Shown here in pieces: positions 36,656 through 48,144 of a stretch of 64,000 nucleotides of DNA. The DNA is from Oehlia diaphana (Eukaryota; Glomeromycota; Glomeromycetes; Glomerales; Glomeraceae): assembly GCA_003833135.1 (NCBI GenBank), contig QZLH01000003.1, positions 125,216 to 189,215 of the forward strand, given 5' to 3'. The notes below the pieces were generated by a model that was not told the origin of the DNA, made no database searches, and worked only from the letters and a program-made list of their open reading frames with translations. A program made the position numbers and the translations under genes. Positions within the stretch are counted from its first letter, which is position 1; each line of letters starts with the position of its first letter.

Positions 36656-37391
36656 TTACATTATGTCATTCACGTGAAACATTAAGATGCGTTTCACAGA
36701 TTTCTGGTCGAGAAGTCGACAAAGTAAAATGCCAAAAAATTTCCTGAATGAAGCATCTTTAAAAATAAAGAAGTTAAAAAAAATCATGTGATGGTAAACA
36801 CGAAAATTATCTAAACTCAAGTTCAATTTTAGATATAATAAAATACCCAAGTGAATCGTCAAATTTTTCGCTTTAATGACCAGTTTCATACCAATTTTCT
36901 TAGCTCGTGACATCGCATTGTAACCTAATCTTGTGAATATAATAGCCTCATGGTCAATTATAGGATCATTTAATATGTTAATCTTGCAGATTAACAATTT
37001 CAAATAATAATTTTTATTTAGCTCCGAGCATGTAGCATGATATAATAATTACATCATGAATGCTGTACTGATTACTTGAGAGTTGAGAACGATCTAACCA
37101 TATTGCATAACACCATCCATCATTAAAATAGTGATTGAATGATTTCTTGAATGCTAAGCTGATCTTAGCAGGAGTATGTTGCCTACTTTCCAAGCATCGA
37201 TCAAAGTAGGTCCACAACACAGAACGGTTCCAACGCATCGTGGTCTGTGGGATATCAAAGTTGATACTTTCCGAAATTTTGGAAAATTTATTAGAGGGAA
37301 ATCGATCATATTATACATGGATGTAAATAATAACTACAGTGGCAACATTTCGTATTTGATTTTCCAAAAATACGATCAATCGTACGACTAA
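36656..37391. other. Overlapping antisense frames of uncertain coding status
   Basis: Both strands show plausible protein. On the minus strand, 37238-37014 (extendable upstream to about 37310) reads RWNRSVLWTYFDRCLESRQ, FNDGWCYAIWLDRSQ and HDVIIISCYMLGAK. It is followed, after a break, by 37003-36656 with NDPIIDHEAIIFTRLGYNAM. On the plus strand, 37176-37391 reads RTVPTHRGLWDIKVDTFRNF, then SIILYMDVNNNYSG. I do not recognise either. The minus-strand series looks more like a decayed multi-exon gene. Confidence 0.3.
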
Positions 37392-37399
37392 TCTCTATA

Positions 37400-40300
37400 A
37401 ATACGTGCACTTTTACATACTCGTGATTCTTTGTGCAATTATTTATTGCTGATGAAAATTTGAGAAGTATCTTATATATTATTTGCTACATTTTATCATA
37501 AAACCACCAACACATTATAATAAATATAATTACAATAAACTTGAAAGCAGATCTTTACGGCCAAATTGAATAGAAAAAGATCTTGAGGGTAAGCCTTTGA
37601 ACCAGATGATACAGTTGATCTTTTCAAGACCAGTATAAACAAATCAGTATTTTCGTACAACAACCCGTCACCATTAAGGTTAAAAGTCTTGATAATTCGG
37701 TAGCGTATCATTGGTAAATTGTAGTATAATTGGCTTTTAGCGTAGTGGTGAGCTGAAAGAGTTATAAAATAATTGATGATTTCGATTGACGGTTAATTAC
37801 ACAGTAGAAAAAATGGATATGGTACTGACATCATACAATAAGTGATAAGTCAAATTTAAATTTATTATTTAAATGTCTTAAATTTCTTTAAATGGAATAT
37901 ATAAATTCTTTTTGAATATAAATAAATAACTTTACCTTATTATTTTATCTTTTATTATCAATAAAGTTGGTTTATCAGAAATAAAAATTGATTACCAGAT
38001 CAGAAAGTCTAAGCAAGCTTTATAGAAATGACAAATTCAAGCTTCCTTGCCCACTATCAAGTGATCAAACTCGTGCAGAGGTGATGTCAATTGATAATAA
38101 GACATGAAACCCACCACCAAAGGGAAGGGCCCCACGTACAGAAATCTGCGACATAGCTTGAGATATCTGTAATTTGTTTTTGTTCTCATTAAGTTAACAA
38201 GATTATTTGAAGAGGAGGATAAATAGCACACTAGGTCCAACTTAGTCAGTTCCACTTACCAAGATAATAAAAGCTCATTATAAATAATTATATTTAGATG
38301 AGGTTCTAAATAAGTAATTTATTATTGGAAAAAAATAAATGGAAATACTATAATAACTGCTCATATTGTCGTCTCGACTCACCACACTTATAGTAAACTA
38401 TTCACCTCGGAGAAAAACTTTCCAAAGCTTTTGCTAATAAACAAATTTTACATTTCGGACTTTGAAAAATACTATATTTAAATAAGGTTTAAAAGTTGTT
38501 ACAAGTGTTAATAGAAAACAAAAAAAAAAAATCTTTTAATAAGGGGAGGTTTATTGATTTTAGTGAAAAAGGTTTAACGGGAAAAAGAGTTTAAGAAAAT
38601 TCTGGAAAATCACTTGCGATTAATATAATGATGTAAAGATTATTACGCGTTTTATGCTAATAATGATCGGTAATCGGTTAAAATAATGGGTGGCTTTGGT
38701 TGTGTAACAATACTAATAATTACATTTTCAAAAATCCGGAATGTTGTTGGGAGTGTAGGGACGATGATTCAGAGGTGAAATTTTGAAAATTCCTTGAAAA
38801 TGCTTAAAGCAGAACATCATAGTCTGTACTGTATGCAGCGCTCCAATAACAAAATGAGCCATTTGACAAATATCGAGAGTATAGATTTACATTAGAGATT
38901 TTCAAGTCCGTTCATTACATAATCATTTATGCATTATTCATGCGGAAAAAATTACTCATGATACATCCCAATACCTTTTTTTTTATGGTGTGTGGGTGTA
39001 TGGATGTGAGTGAGTGTGGATGGGTGGGTGGGTCATGGGTGTATATACAGTATGTGTGTGTTCTCTCGCTCTTTCCCCCTCACAGTTAGTTACCTTAATA
39101 GTACCTTAACAGATATGTACTTGTAATCAATCAAATGTTATTTACAAATTTGCCTCATGAGGGTTATTATTTTACTTGTGAGATCATAAGGTCGCCAATT
39201 TTTTTTTTTTTTTCCTTTAAAGAATTTATATGGTCCGTTCATAATACTTTTTACAATTATGTAGTATGACTAACTATCGCTATTTTTTTATTTTAAAACA
39301 AAATTGTGAAATTGTATTTTTTTTTACCTTTGTTAAAAAGTAAAATACCTCTTTCATCCCGAGGGCAGCACCTTAACGTTGGTGATCAGTTTTTTTTAAA
39401 CGACTTGGTTAAGTCAACAGCAATAGATAATTAATATATATGTGAAAATTTAAAAATTTTGAAAATAACTAAGAAATTAAATAAACTTTTTATTGGACAG
39501 TACGAAGAATAAAATTGCAATCTACATAATAAGCGTTCATAACCTTTTGAAATTTACATAAATCGAAAATTCATTATGCCTGAATCCCCAGACGCAGCTC
39601 TAACTTTATGAAAAAAAGTTATACCAAAGAAATATCGTTATTTATATTATAATGCTATCAGAAATATGTACAATAAACGTATGTATGCAAACCAGTTTGT
39701 TTATTAAATTAACAAACAACAAATACTACTTTGAAAAATCAATAAAAATCGATCATAACAGATATTTTATTATTATAGGTGTGATGTTTAGAATCTGGTA
39801 GACAAGTGTTATTCCTGAAACACTAGTAACTCCACATATATAAATTTGAGGTAAAACGGATTTAAAATTAAATACTAAGCCTTACCTTTCCGAGGCCAAC
39901 TTTGGAGATAAATGATGGGGAATATTTTAATTAACATCAGCCTTATTATTATTGTTATAATGAGAATGATCACTTTACCTAGAAACTAGAGGGGGAACTT
40001 TCTTATTTTGATATAAATGCACCTACAAACATTATTAAGAATAGGAAATTTCAAACTGTGAATCCATGATCGTATGGCTAAAAAATGGATTCATACCTAA
40101 TATAACCAGAGCTACAATCTTTAGGAAAATAAATAAAAAATTAAAATGCCACACAATTGAAGATTCCAATAAAAACACACATATGATTTCAAAATATGAC
40201 TGCTGATTTTACGAGAGGGTACCAATTTATGGAATAAGTTACTAAATGTCATCTAGATATTATTTATTTTTTATTTTAGCTGTTTTAATTACAAAATGAC

Positions 40301-42090
40301 TAAATGTTAGCTATAATTTAATTGTCATTGAAAGTCCAGTTTTCTTCACTACTATCTACATTAACTTTGAAGTATTCATAACGTGTCGCTTCATTAAGAT
40401 ATTTTTCCTGTTTCAGGCGACAAACTAGTACGATAAGAAATCTTTGTTGTGTGTCGTCAATAAGATAGAGTTCTAAAAAAGAGAGACTTTACTAATTAAA
40501 AACATATCCAATTTCTTTATAGAATCTAATTATAATAAATTTTTACTATCCAATAATATTAAAGCTCCCCGCTATATTTAATGTTTACTTGTTATTTTAT
40601 ATCACATCAACATGCCGGGATAGTTTTGACCACCCTTTGTATATTAATTAGCAATGAGAAAAAATGGAAAATTTTGTTACAATAAAGCAAATTATACTGA
40701 TATCACAAATAATGAGTCATTTTGGATGGATATACTGAAATAATGTAAAAAAGGAAGCCAAATCGTTAATAAATTATTGTAAAGGGAGTCACAATTGAGA
40801 TATAAATAAAGAAACTCAACCTTTATCATCTGGTTTCAAACATTTCTAAGGAAGCAATCTCGAATGGTTAAGAAATCGGATCCGGAAGGATATTTCGAGG
40901 AATTGTAATTCTCGGAGACGCATCATGATATAAACAATTTAAATCGATATTGATAACGCAAGTCCCTGGTTAAATATTAAGTGCCTGTCCATTTTGATCG
41001 TGGGTACCGAATTCAAATTAAAATTAACCATCACGAACGTTAAAAATTAAAAATTTAACGTTAAATAATTATAATTTACATGAGTACGAGGATCAATGTC
41101 TGCGTTTCTTGTCGTTTTGTCCGAAACGCAGAAGTGCCACGCCTGTAGTGGGGTAAAGTTAAATTATTTAGGATTACACAAACAATCATATATTCTTGCA
41201 ATTTAGGAAATACAACTTACTTGCATACGTGTTGACGTTTCACCTTCAGGTATTTAATCCATTTTAACAGCTATCACATCATGAACGCAACCATGATTTG
41301 TTAACTAATAATCTCGTACTTTAGCCAGGACATCTTGTTTATATATAAAAAAATTGGGACCAAAAAATGTGTCTTAAGAAGGGGAGTTCTTATATAGGAG
41401 GCCTATAAAGGGGGTTGGTTGACTGTATCAGATTTGTTCGTAATTTTTTTTGTGGTTTCTTATAAACATAAAATTTTTGCTATACGAGAAAATTTTATAA
41501 AGTACTATATTTCATTAATTCTGATAAAATTTTAAATGCACGTAATACTATATAATAGGTTGATTCTTATATTCGCTTTTATCTAATAATTAAATAATAC
41601 TGTCCAAATTTTTCAAAGAATAAAATAAGTTTCAATGAATTAAATTATTATAATAGGAAAGTATTAATAAAAGCACTTAATTCTAAAATAAACCTAACAG
41701 AATAGATAAATAAAGATTAGAGATTCACAATAAAAAAATGATGAAATAGATATTTTTTTTCATTAATGTGCATTAATCATTTAAAAAGATTCATTTTTTA
41801 TTTATTTATATTCTTGACGAAAAGCTAAATACTGTTACAAAGTATTTTATTTTTTTATTCTTTTAAAATCACTTCTGTTGAGAAACGCCTTTTCCATCTA
41901 TTAAATGAATCACAATCATTTGTGTACCCCAAGTTGACGATTGCCCCAAATCAACGATCGGCCTAAATTATCGGCCCATCTTTATAATGCCAAGAATTTT
42001 CAAGCATTACTTTTCATATATAGTAATCATCGATGTCATCGATGATTATGAGATTTCGGGCACAACATGTATATTGTTTTACTAAATTAG
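37400..42090. other. Long gene-free stretch
   Basis: Short frames (for example 37496-37711 and 38037-38255, both minus) lack starts or family features that would support them. Notable points are the G-rich tract at 38985-39060, a palindrome near 41036-41062 (AACGTTAAA and TTTAACGTT) and a 9-bp-stem hairpin at 41100-41131 (CTGCGTTTC and GAAACGCAG). Confidence 0.5.
39022..39039 (+). other. G-quadruplex motif
   Basis: GGGTGGGTGGGTCATGGG: four runs of three Gs with loops of 1, 1 and 4 nt, inside a G/T-rich strand of about 75 bp (38985-39060). This fits the strongest class of parallel G-quadruplex sequences. Whether it folds in cells is unknown. Confidence 0.7.
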
Positions 42091-42270
42091 GGGAACGTCT
42101 AAAGCCGTGTTCGATCACGTGACATTAAATTATTTGTCGCCCCTCCCATCACATCCCAGTTTTCCATTTTTACTATTTATCCTGGGGACGAGTTGTGAAA
42201 AATTATTTGTCACATACCTATTCATCCTACTATGAAAAATCACGTGATCGAACACGGCTTTAGACGACCC
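42091..42270. mobile_element. 180-bp MULE-type MITE with perfect 9-bp target duplication
   Basis: Terminal repeats of about 31 bp (GGG, then CGTCTAAAGCCGTGTTCG and ATCACGTGA) match with a single small indel near the tip. CTAAATTAG flanks both sides exactly (42082-42090, 42271-42279). The interior is about 115 bp without coding capacity. The 9-bp duplication suggests a Mutator-like transposase moved it. Confidence 0.8.
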
Positions 42271-42493
42271 CTAAATTAGGCATTAATACAATCAATGTAT
42301 TATTGTTTACAGTTAGGCGTAAAAGATCTGCAAAAAGAAATGTATTTTATAAAGCAGACATTCACTTGCAAGTAATAAATATAGAGCTGTAAAAATTTTT
42401 ATTTACAACTCATAAAGATAGAATACACATAAAAATCTATTAAATACTATAAGCATAAGTTTTTTGTAATATTACTTGATTTTATTTAAAAAG

Positions 42494-45400
42494 ATGTCTA
42501 AAAGATCATCTGAAGAAAAAGAGTATAACAATGATACTATTTTGTGTGAGGATGAGACTGGTATGGAAATAGAGGCGTACGAAGCAGAAAAAGGAGCAAA
42601 TGATAAGAATTACGCTTTTAACTGGTATCAAAAAGAAGCAGCAAATGGAGATATAGAAGCACAATATAATTTAGGTATGTGCTATGAAATTGGAATTGGG
42701 GTCAAGGAGGATAAATTTGAAGCTTTTCACTGGTATCAAAAAGTGGCGGAAAATGGAAATAACAATGCACAAAATAAACTTTATCAAAAAGCAACAGGAA
42801 AGATAGATAAAGAGATGCAATATGTTTTAGATATGTTTTATAAGATTAATGGAATTAAAATGGATAAAGCTAAGGCTTACAGTCAGCATCAAATAATAGC
42901 AAGTGCACAAAATAAACTTGGTATTTTTTATGAATATGGAATTGGTGTTGAAAGCAGTGAGATTAATGCCTTTTATTGGTATAAAAAAGCAGCAGAAAAT
43001 AGGAATATATCAGCACAATTTAGTTTAGGTATATTTTATGAATATGGAATTGGTGTAGAAAATGATCGAAATGAGGCATTTAAATGGATCAAAAAGGCAG
43101 CTGAACAAGAATGTAGTTTTGCACAAAATAAACTTGGTATTTATTATAAAGATGGGATATGTGTTGAAAAAGATGAATTTAAAGCCTTTTGCTGGTATCA
43201 AAAAGCAGCGGAAAATGGAAACGAAAATGCATTGTTAAGTTTAGGTGTATGTTATGAAGATGGAATTGGAATTGAAAAAGATGAGGTTAAAGCTTTTTAT
43301 TGGTATGCAAAAGCAGCAGAAAACGACAATAGTGATGCACAAACAGAATTGGGTTTGCGTTATATATTGGGAATTGGTGTTGAAAAAGATAAAGCTAAAG
43401 CTTTTTATTGCTTTCATGAAGCAGCTGTAAATAGACATAGTGATGCACAATACTATTTAGGCTTGTGTTGTGAAGAAGGAATTGGCACAAGTAAAAATTT
43501 GGAACTAGCTTTTAATTGGTATAATAAAGCAGCAAATAATGGAGAAGGAAATATAGAAGCACTAAATAAACTTGGTTTTTTTTATGAATATGGGATTGGC
43601 ACTGAAAAAAATTTCCAATGGGCTTTTGACTGGTATCAAGAAGCAGCAGAAAATGGAAATAAAGATGCACAATATAATTTAGGCAATTGTTATGAATATG
43701 GAATTGGTATTGAAAAAGATAAAGTTAAAGCCTTTTATTGGCACCAAAAGGCAGCGGAAAATGAGAATGAAAAAGCACAATTTAATTTAGGTACATATTA
43801 TGAAAATGGAACTAGTATTGCTGAAAAAGATTTAAAAAAAGCATTTTATTGGTATAAAAAAGCAGCGGAAAATGGTGAAAACAAAGCATTTGTATTGATT
43901 AAAAGTTTAGCAGAAAAAGAATATAATAGTGCTCAAAATAGTCTTGGATTTTTTTATGAAAATGGAATTTGCATTGAAAAAGATGAAAGTAAAGCCTTTT
44001 ATTGGTATCAAAAAGCGGCAATAAATGGGAATGAAGAAGCACAATTTAATTTAGGTAATTATTATAAATATGGAATTTGTATTGAAAAGGATGAAGTAAA
44101 AGCCTTTTATTGGTATCAAAAAGCAGCAGAAAATGGAAATAAAGAAGCACAATTTAACTTAGGTATGTATTATGAAGCTGGAACTAGTATTGAAAAAGAT
44201 TTGAAAAAGGCATTTTATTGGTATCAAAAATCAGCAGAGAATAAAGATATAAATGCACAAAATAAACTTGGTTCTTTTTATGAACATGGAACTGGTATTG
44301 AGAGAAATGAAATTAAAGCTTTTAAATGGTATCAAAAAGCAGCAGAAAATGGAAATATATCTGCACAATATAATCTAGGTACTTGCTATAATAATGGAAT
44401 TGGTATTGAGAAGGATGAAATAAAATCCTTTAAATGGTATCACAAAGCTGCAGAAAATGGAAATAAAGAAGCACAAAATAAACTTGGTTCTTTTTACGAA
44501 GATGGAATTGGTATTGAGAAGGATGAAATAAAAGCCTTTAAATGGTATCAAAAAGCAGCAAAGAATGGAAATAAAAATGCACAGTATAACTTAGGTAAAT
44601 GTTATGAATATGGAATTGGTATAAAAAAAGATGAAATTAAAGCTTTCAAATGGTATAAAGAATCAGCTGAGCAAGATTTTAGTAATGCACAAAATAAACT
44701 CGGTTTTTTTTATAAAATTGGTAAAGGAGTGGGAAAAAATATGGAAAAAGCTATTTATTGGTTTAAAAAAGCAGAGAAGGGTTTTGAAGATGCAACTGGA
44801 TGGATTAAAAATACTTTAGAGTATGAAAAAATAAAACACATACCTTGTAATGAACTAAAAAGTGCAGTATCACTTCATGCAGGAGGATTTGGACACGTTA
44901 CAAGAGCTATTTGGACCAAAACAAATGATTATGTTGTTTGTAAAAAATTGACTAATACTACTGATATTAAGCATGGTTTATTAGACGCATTTATTCATGA
45001 ACTAAAAATACATTTGCATCTTGATTATTGTGATAGAATAGTACGCTGCTTAGGCATTAGTACGGGTAATTGAACATATTTTATTACTTTATCTATATTT
45101 TTAATTCCTTACTTATAAAATAAATCTTTCTTTATTTTAGATCAAAGAACAAACGAATATCTTCTTGTAATGCAATACGCTAATGGCGGAGATCTTCAAA
45201 ATTATCTCAAAAAGAATTTTAAGAATTTGACTTGGAACGATAAGAAAAAATTAGCATTTCAAATTGCAGACGGATTAAATTACTTACATAATGAGAATGT
45301 TTTACACAGAGATCTTGTAAGTATTATTTATAAGAGTAGTTAACATTCAATACTGGTTGTTGAATACTAATTATATGTTTTATTTTAGCATTCCAAGAAT

Positions 45401-46126
45401 GTAGTTATTCATGAAAATAATGCCAAAATTACAGATTTTGGTATTTCAAAATTTCAAAATAACCAAAGTTCAACAGTTTACATTGGTAATTTTGGTGTTG
45501 TTGCTTATATGGAACCAAAGCGTATATTAGATCCAAGTTACAAATATACTAAATCATCAGATATTTATAGTTTTGGTGTATTAATGTGGGAAATATCTAG
45601 TGGATTTTCTCCATTTAAAGATCATGACAATAAAGTTGCGCTAGCCATTTCTATTAATACTGGTATTCGTGAAGTGGCGGTTCCTAATACTCCAGATGAT
45701 TATGAAAAGCTCTATAAAAATTGTTGGAATCAAGAAGCTGAACAGAGACCAAATATTAATGAAGTATTAAATGAATTTGAAAGAATGGATTTTGGAATTA
45801 ATGTTAAAAATAAATTAGTTACAGGTATTTGTTTGTACAGTTAAATTATTCATTCGCACCTTATAATTTATATAATTTGATTTTTTTTACTTTGATAATT
45901 TACAAAAATTAAAATGTAGTATCAATGAGGGATGATACTTATTTAGGTTCGGAATTACAAACTAGTAAGAATAGTAACAAATCTCTAGACTATGCTCAAT
46001 CTTCTGGTTTATGCAGTAAGTTTATAATTCTTTTTTTTTAATAAAATATTTTAATATATATAAACTAAAATCATTTTAATATTTTCATGATATTTAGTTG
46101 AATTAAATGAAATGGAATTAGATTAA
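42494..46126 (+). CDS. Sel1-repeat array fused to a protein kinase (1093 aa)
   Basis: Exons 42494-45065, 45141-45316, 45389-45824, 45947-46015 and 46098-46126 join in phase at GT-AG sites. Residues about 30-770 are roughly 20 Sel1-like repeats of about 36 aa (AFYWYQKAAENGNKEAQFNL, then GxxYExGIGIEKDexK). These alpha-alpha units form a solenoid for protein binding; repeats 2-3 and 12 are irregular. A tyrosine-kinase-like domain follows, with glycine loop AGGFGHV (about 798-804), VVCKK, HRDL-HSKN in the catalytic loop, DFG at about 930 and MEP in place of APE. All catalytic residues are kept, so it is probably active. The usual order in this fungal group is kinase first and Sel1 last, so this one is reversed. 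The ATG at 42494 was chosen over an upstream TTG. Confidence 0.9.
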
Positions 46127-46960
46127 TATTAAAGTATAGTTCGAACTATGATTTTAAAATGGATAGACTCTATGTGTAGGCTAATTTATTTTTAATTTTT
46201 TTACTAATGGCTCTATAACTTTGAGTGAGAATGTATGATTTCATTCTATGTTTTAATTATTGTTGCATTATTCTACTGGTTTTATTCAATTTGTATTTAT
46301 AATCTTACCGTTCTTTACGTCATATTTGAATTCTATCATTATTTTTTTTTGTTTGCTTCGTTATGTACTGTATATTCACCGGAGCATGAATTTAGCGGGG
46401 TATTCTTTTAGTAATAAAGGGAAGGTAAAATCGAAATTCATGAATTCAATATTATCTAACAACGTAATTAAATGTTTTGAGCATTTAGCACCCCAAGCTC
46501 TAGTATTACGAATGAATATTGTGTAATAAAATTCTAAAAGTAAATACTCATAATTGATAAATACGAATTTATAGAAAGAGTGGGCTGAAAGCAGTTTATA
46601 TTTTATCGAAAATAAATTATTCTGTAAAAAGATGAACATATGAGAAAGTTGACTATATTTATTATTTGCTTGAACCGTTTAATTATACGTGTCATCGGAT
46701 ATTAATTCGGCATTTTGAATCCCTATAAAAAATTTTTAGAAAAATGATCACGTGTCTGAGTTTCTTTCGGAACAAAAATTAGAAAAATGATCATTTATGG
46801 GAATATGGCATATATTATTAATAAATACATATTAAATAATGCATATAAATGGATTCATTTTTTTGTATCGCATAATCTTCCTATTTATGGTATTTGAATT
46901 ACGGCAGTACGGATTACGTATCAGTAAGCTCTATATAGCGTAATTAATTTCAACGGTAAG
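46127..46960. other. Intergenic region
   Basis: Frames at 46260-46526 (+) and 46376-46639 (-) overlap and have no recognisable content. Nothing else seen. Confidence 0.5.
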
Positions 46961-46962
46961 TA

Positions 46963-47679
46963 CACAGTGAAATTCGATAAACCGGAACTTCGATAAACCA
47001 GATTTGAGCCTAAACCAGACTTTTTTGCTTGAACCAAGTCACGTATATTAAAATAGTTTCGATAACGGATCAAATTTTCTAACCAGCTATAGTAAAAATG
47101 ATTCGATAAACCAGATCACGTGATCATTATTTAAGTAACGAACTTCCCCAGTAACACCATCAAAAATTTCACTATCACGTGACTTTTGGCCCGCATTACG
47201 GCTTAATGCACTAACATGTGAAAATAAACAGTGACGAATAAGAGGTGACGAATAAGTTTTTGCCCACTCGAAAAAAACTAAGTCCCTCAGATAAATATAA
47301 AAAGTGGAAACGCGGTGGGGTGTGACGGTTGTGATGAATATTTTCACTGTCACGTGATAGTGAAATTTTTGATGGTGTTACTGGGGAAAATTTAAGTAAC
47401 GTGATGAGGTAAATCTTAATTTTGGCCGGAATTATAAAAATCTTAATTCCGGCTGAAGTTATGTATTTCAATTAAAAATATTTTATTCATTTCATGAACT
47501 CTATGACTTAAAACTAAGATGAAAAAATTAAATTATAGCGTATATTAGTATTATTAGCACGAATAAATTCAGTATAATAGATTTTCAGTATATCTAAATT
47601 TTTTCGCTATACCGGATATCCCGATAAACCGGATATTTTTAGTGGAACCGATAGATCCAGTTTATCGCATTTCACTGTG
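46963..47679. mobile_element. pogo/Tigger-like non-autonomous element, interrupted
   Basis: Ends are CACAGTGAAATTCGATAAAC on the left and the inverted CACAGTGAAATGCGATAAAC on the right. Both are bordered by TA, the Tc1/mariner-superfamily target. GATAAACC-GGA words recur inside both ends as subterminal repeats. There is no transposase frame. The middle is occupied by another element (47141-47389). Confidence 0.7.
47141..47389. mobile_element. MITE nested in the pogo-like element
   Basis: Inverted repeats of about 38 bp: TTCCCCAGTAACACCATC, then AAAAATTTCACTATCACGTGA on the left (47144-47183) and the same inverted at 47350-47388. ATTTAAGTAACG lies directly on both sides (47129-47140 and 47390-47401), so it duplicated 11-12 bp on insertion, close to the 9-11 bp usual for MULEs. 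It must be younger than the element it sits in. Confidence 0.75.
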
Positions 47680-48144
47680 TATACGTTTAGCTGATAAGAA
47701 ACGTCGAAGTTATGTAAAAGAATTAAGCGAATTAAATATTAATTATTATGAAGTCCTGAGAATAATAATTTTTATTTTTTCTTATAATGCCGCAACAACA
47801 ATATTGAAATTTATTATACAAATGAAGTTATTAATAATCTTAATTATTGAATATATTTAATAATAATCTTTATAATATCTTACAAATCTATAATTAATAT
47901 TTTAGATAATCTTTCAACTCATAATTTAAAAATTGATGTATTGTAACATATATATATTTTTTTAGCTTAGATATTAAACCTTCCACTCATAATTTAAAAA
48001 ATTGACTTAAAATATTTGTACATAATATTTTCCCTTAATTATATATATATACTCGACTAATAATTATCATATAAATTCATAACATTATAAAATTCCTTAT
48101 TTTGCATATTATCTATAATATTTTAACCGCATACCGGAATAAAG

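Noticed and set aside
38770..38782. CAGAGGTGAAATT, a word found in 18S rRNA
   Set aside because: The match is 13 bp only and the sequence on both sides does not follow rRNA, so chance is more likely than an rRNA relic.
42500..44800. Regular 108-bp DNA periodicity tested as a CRISPR-like or satellite array
   Set aside because: It is explained by the 36-residue Sel1 coding repeats in an intact frame.
47642..47860. Plus-strand 72-codon frame
   Set aside because: It begins inside the terminal repeat of the pogo-like element and has no family features.
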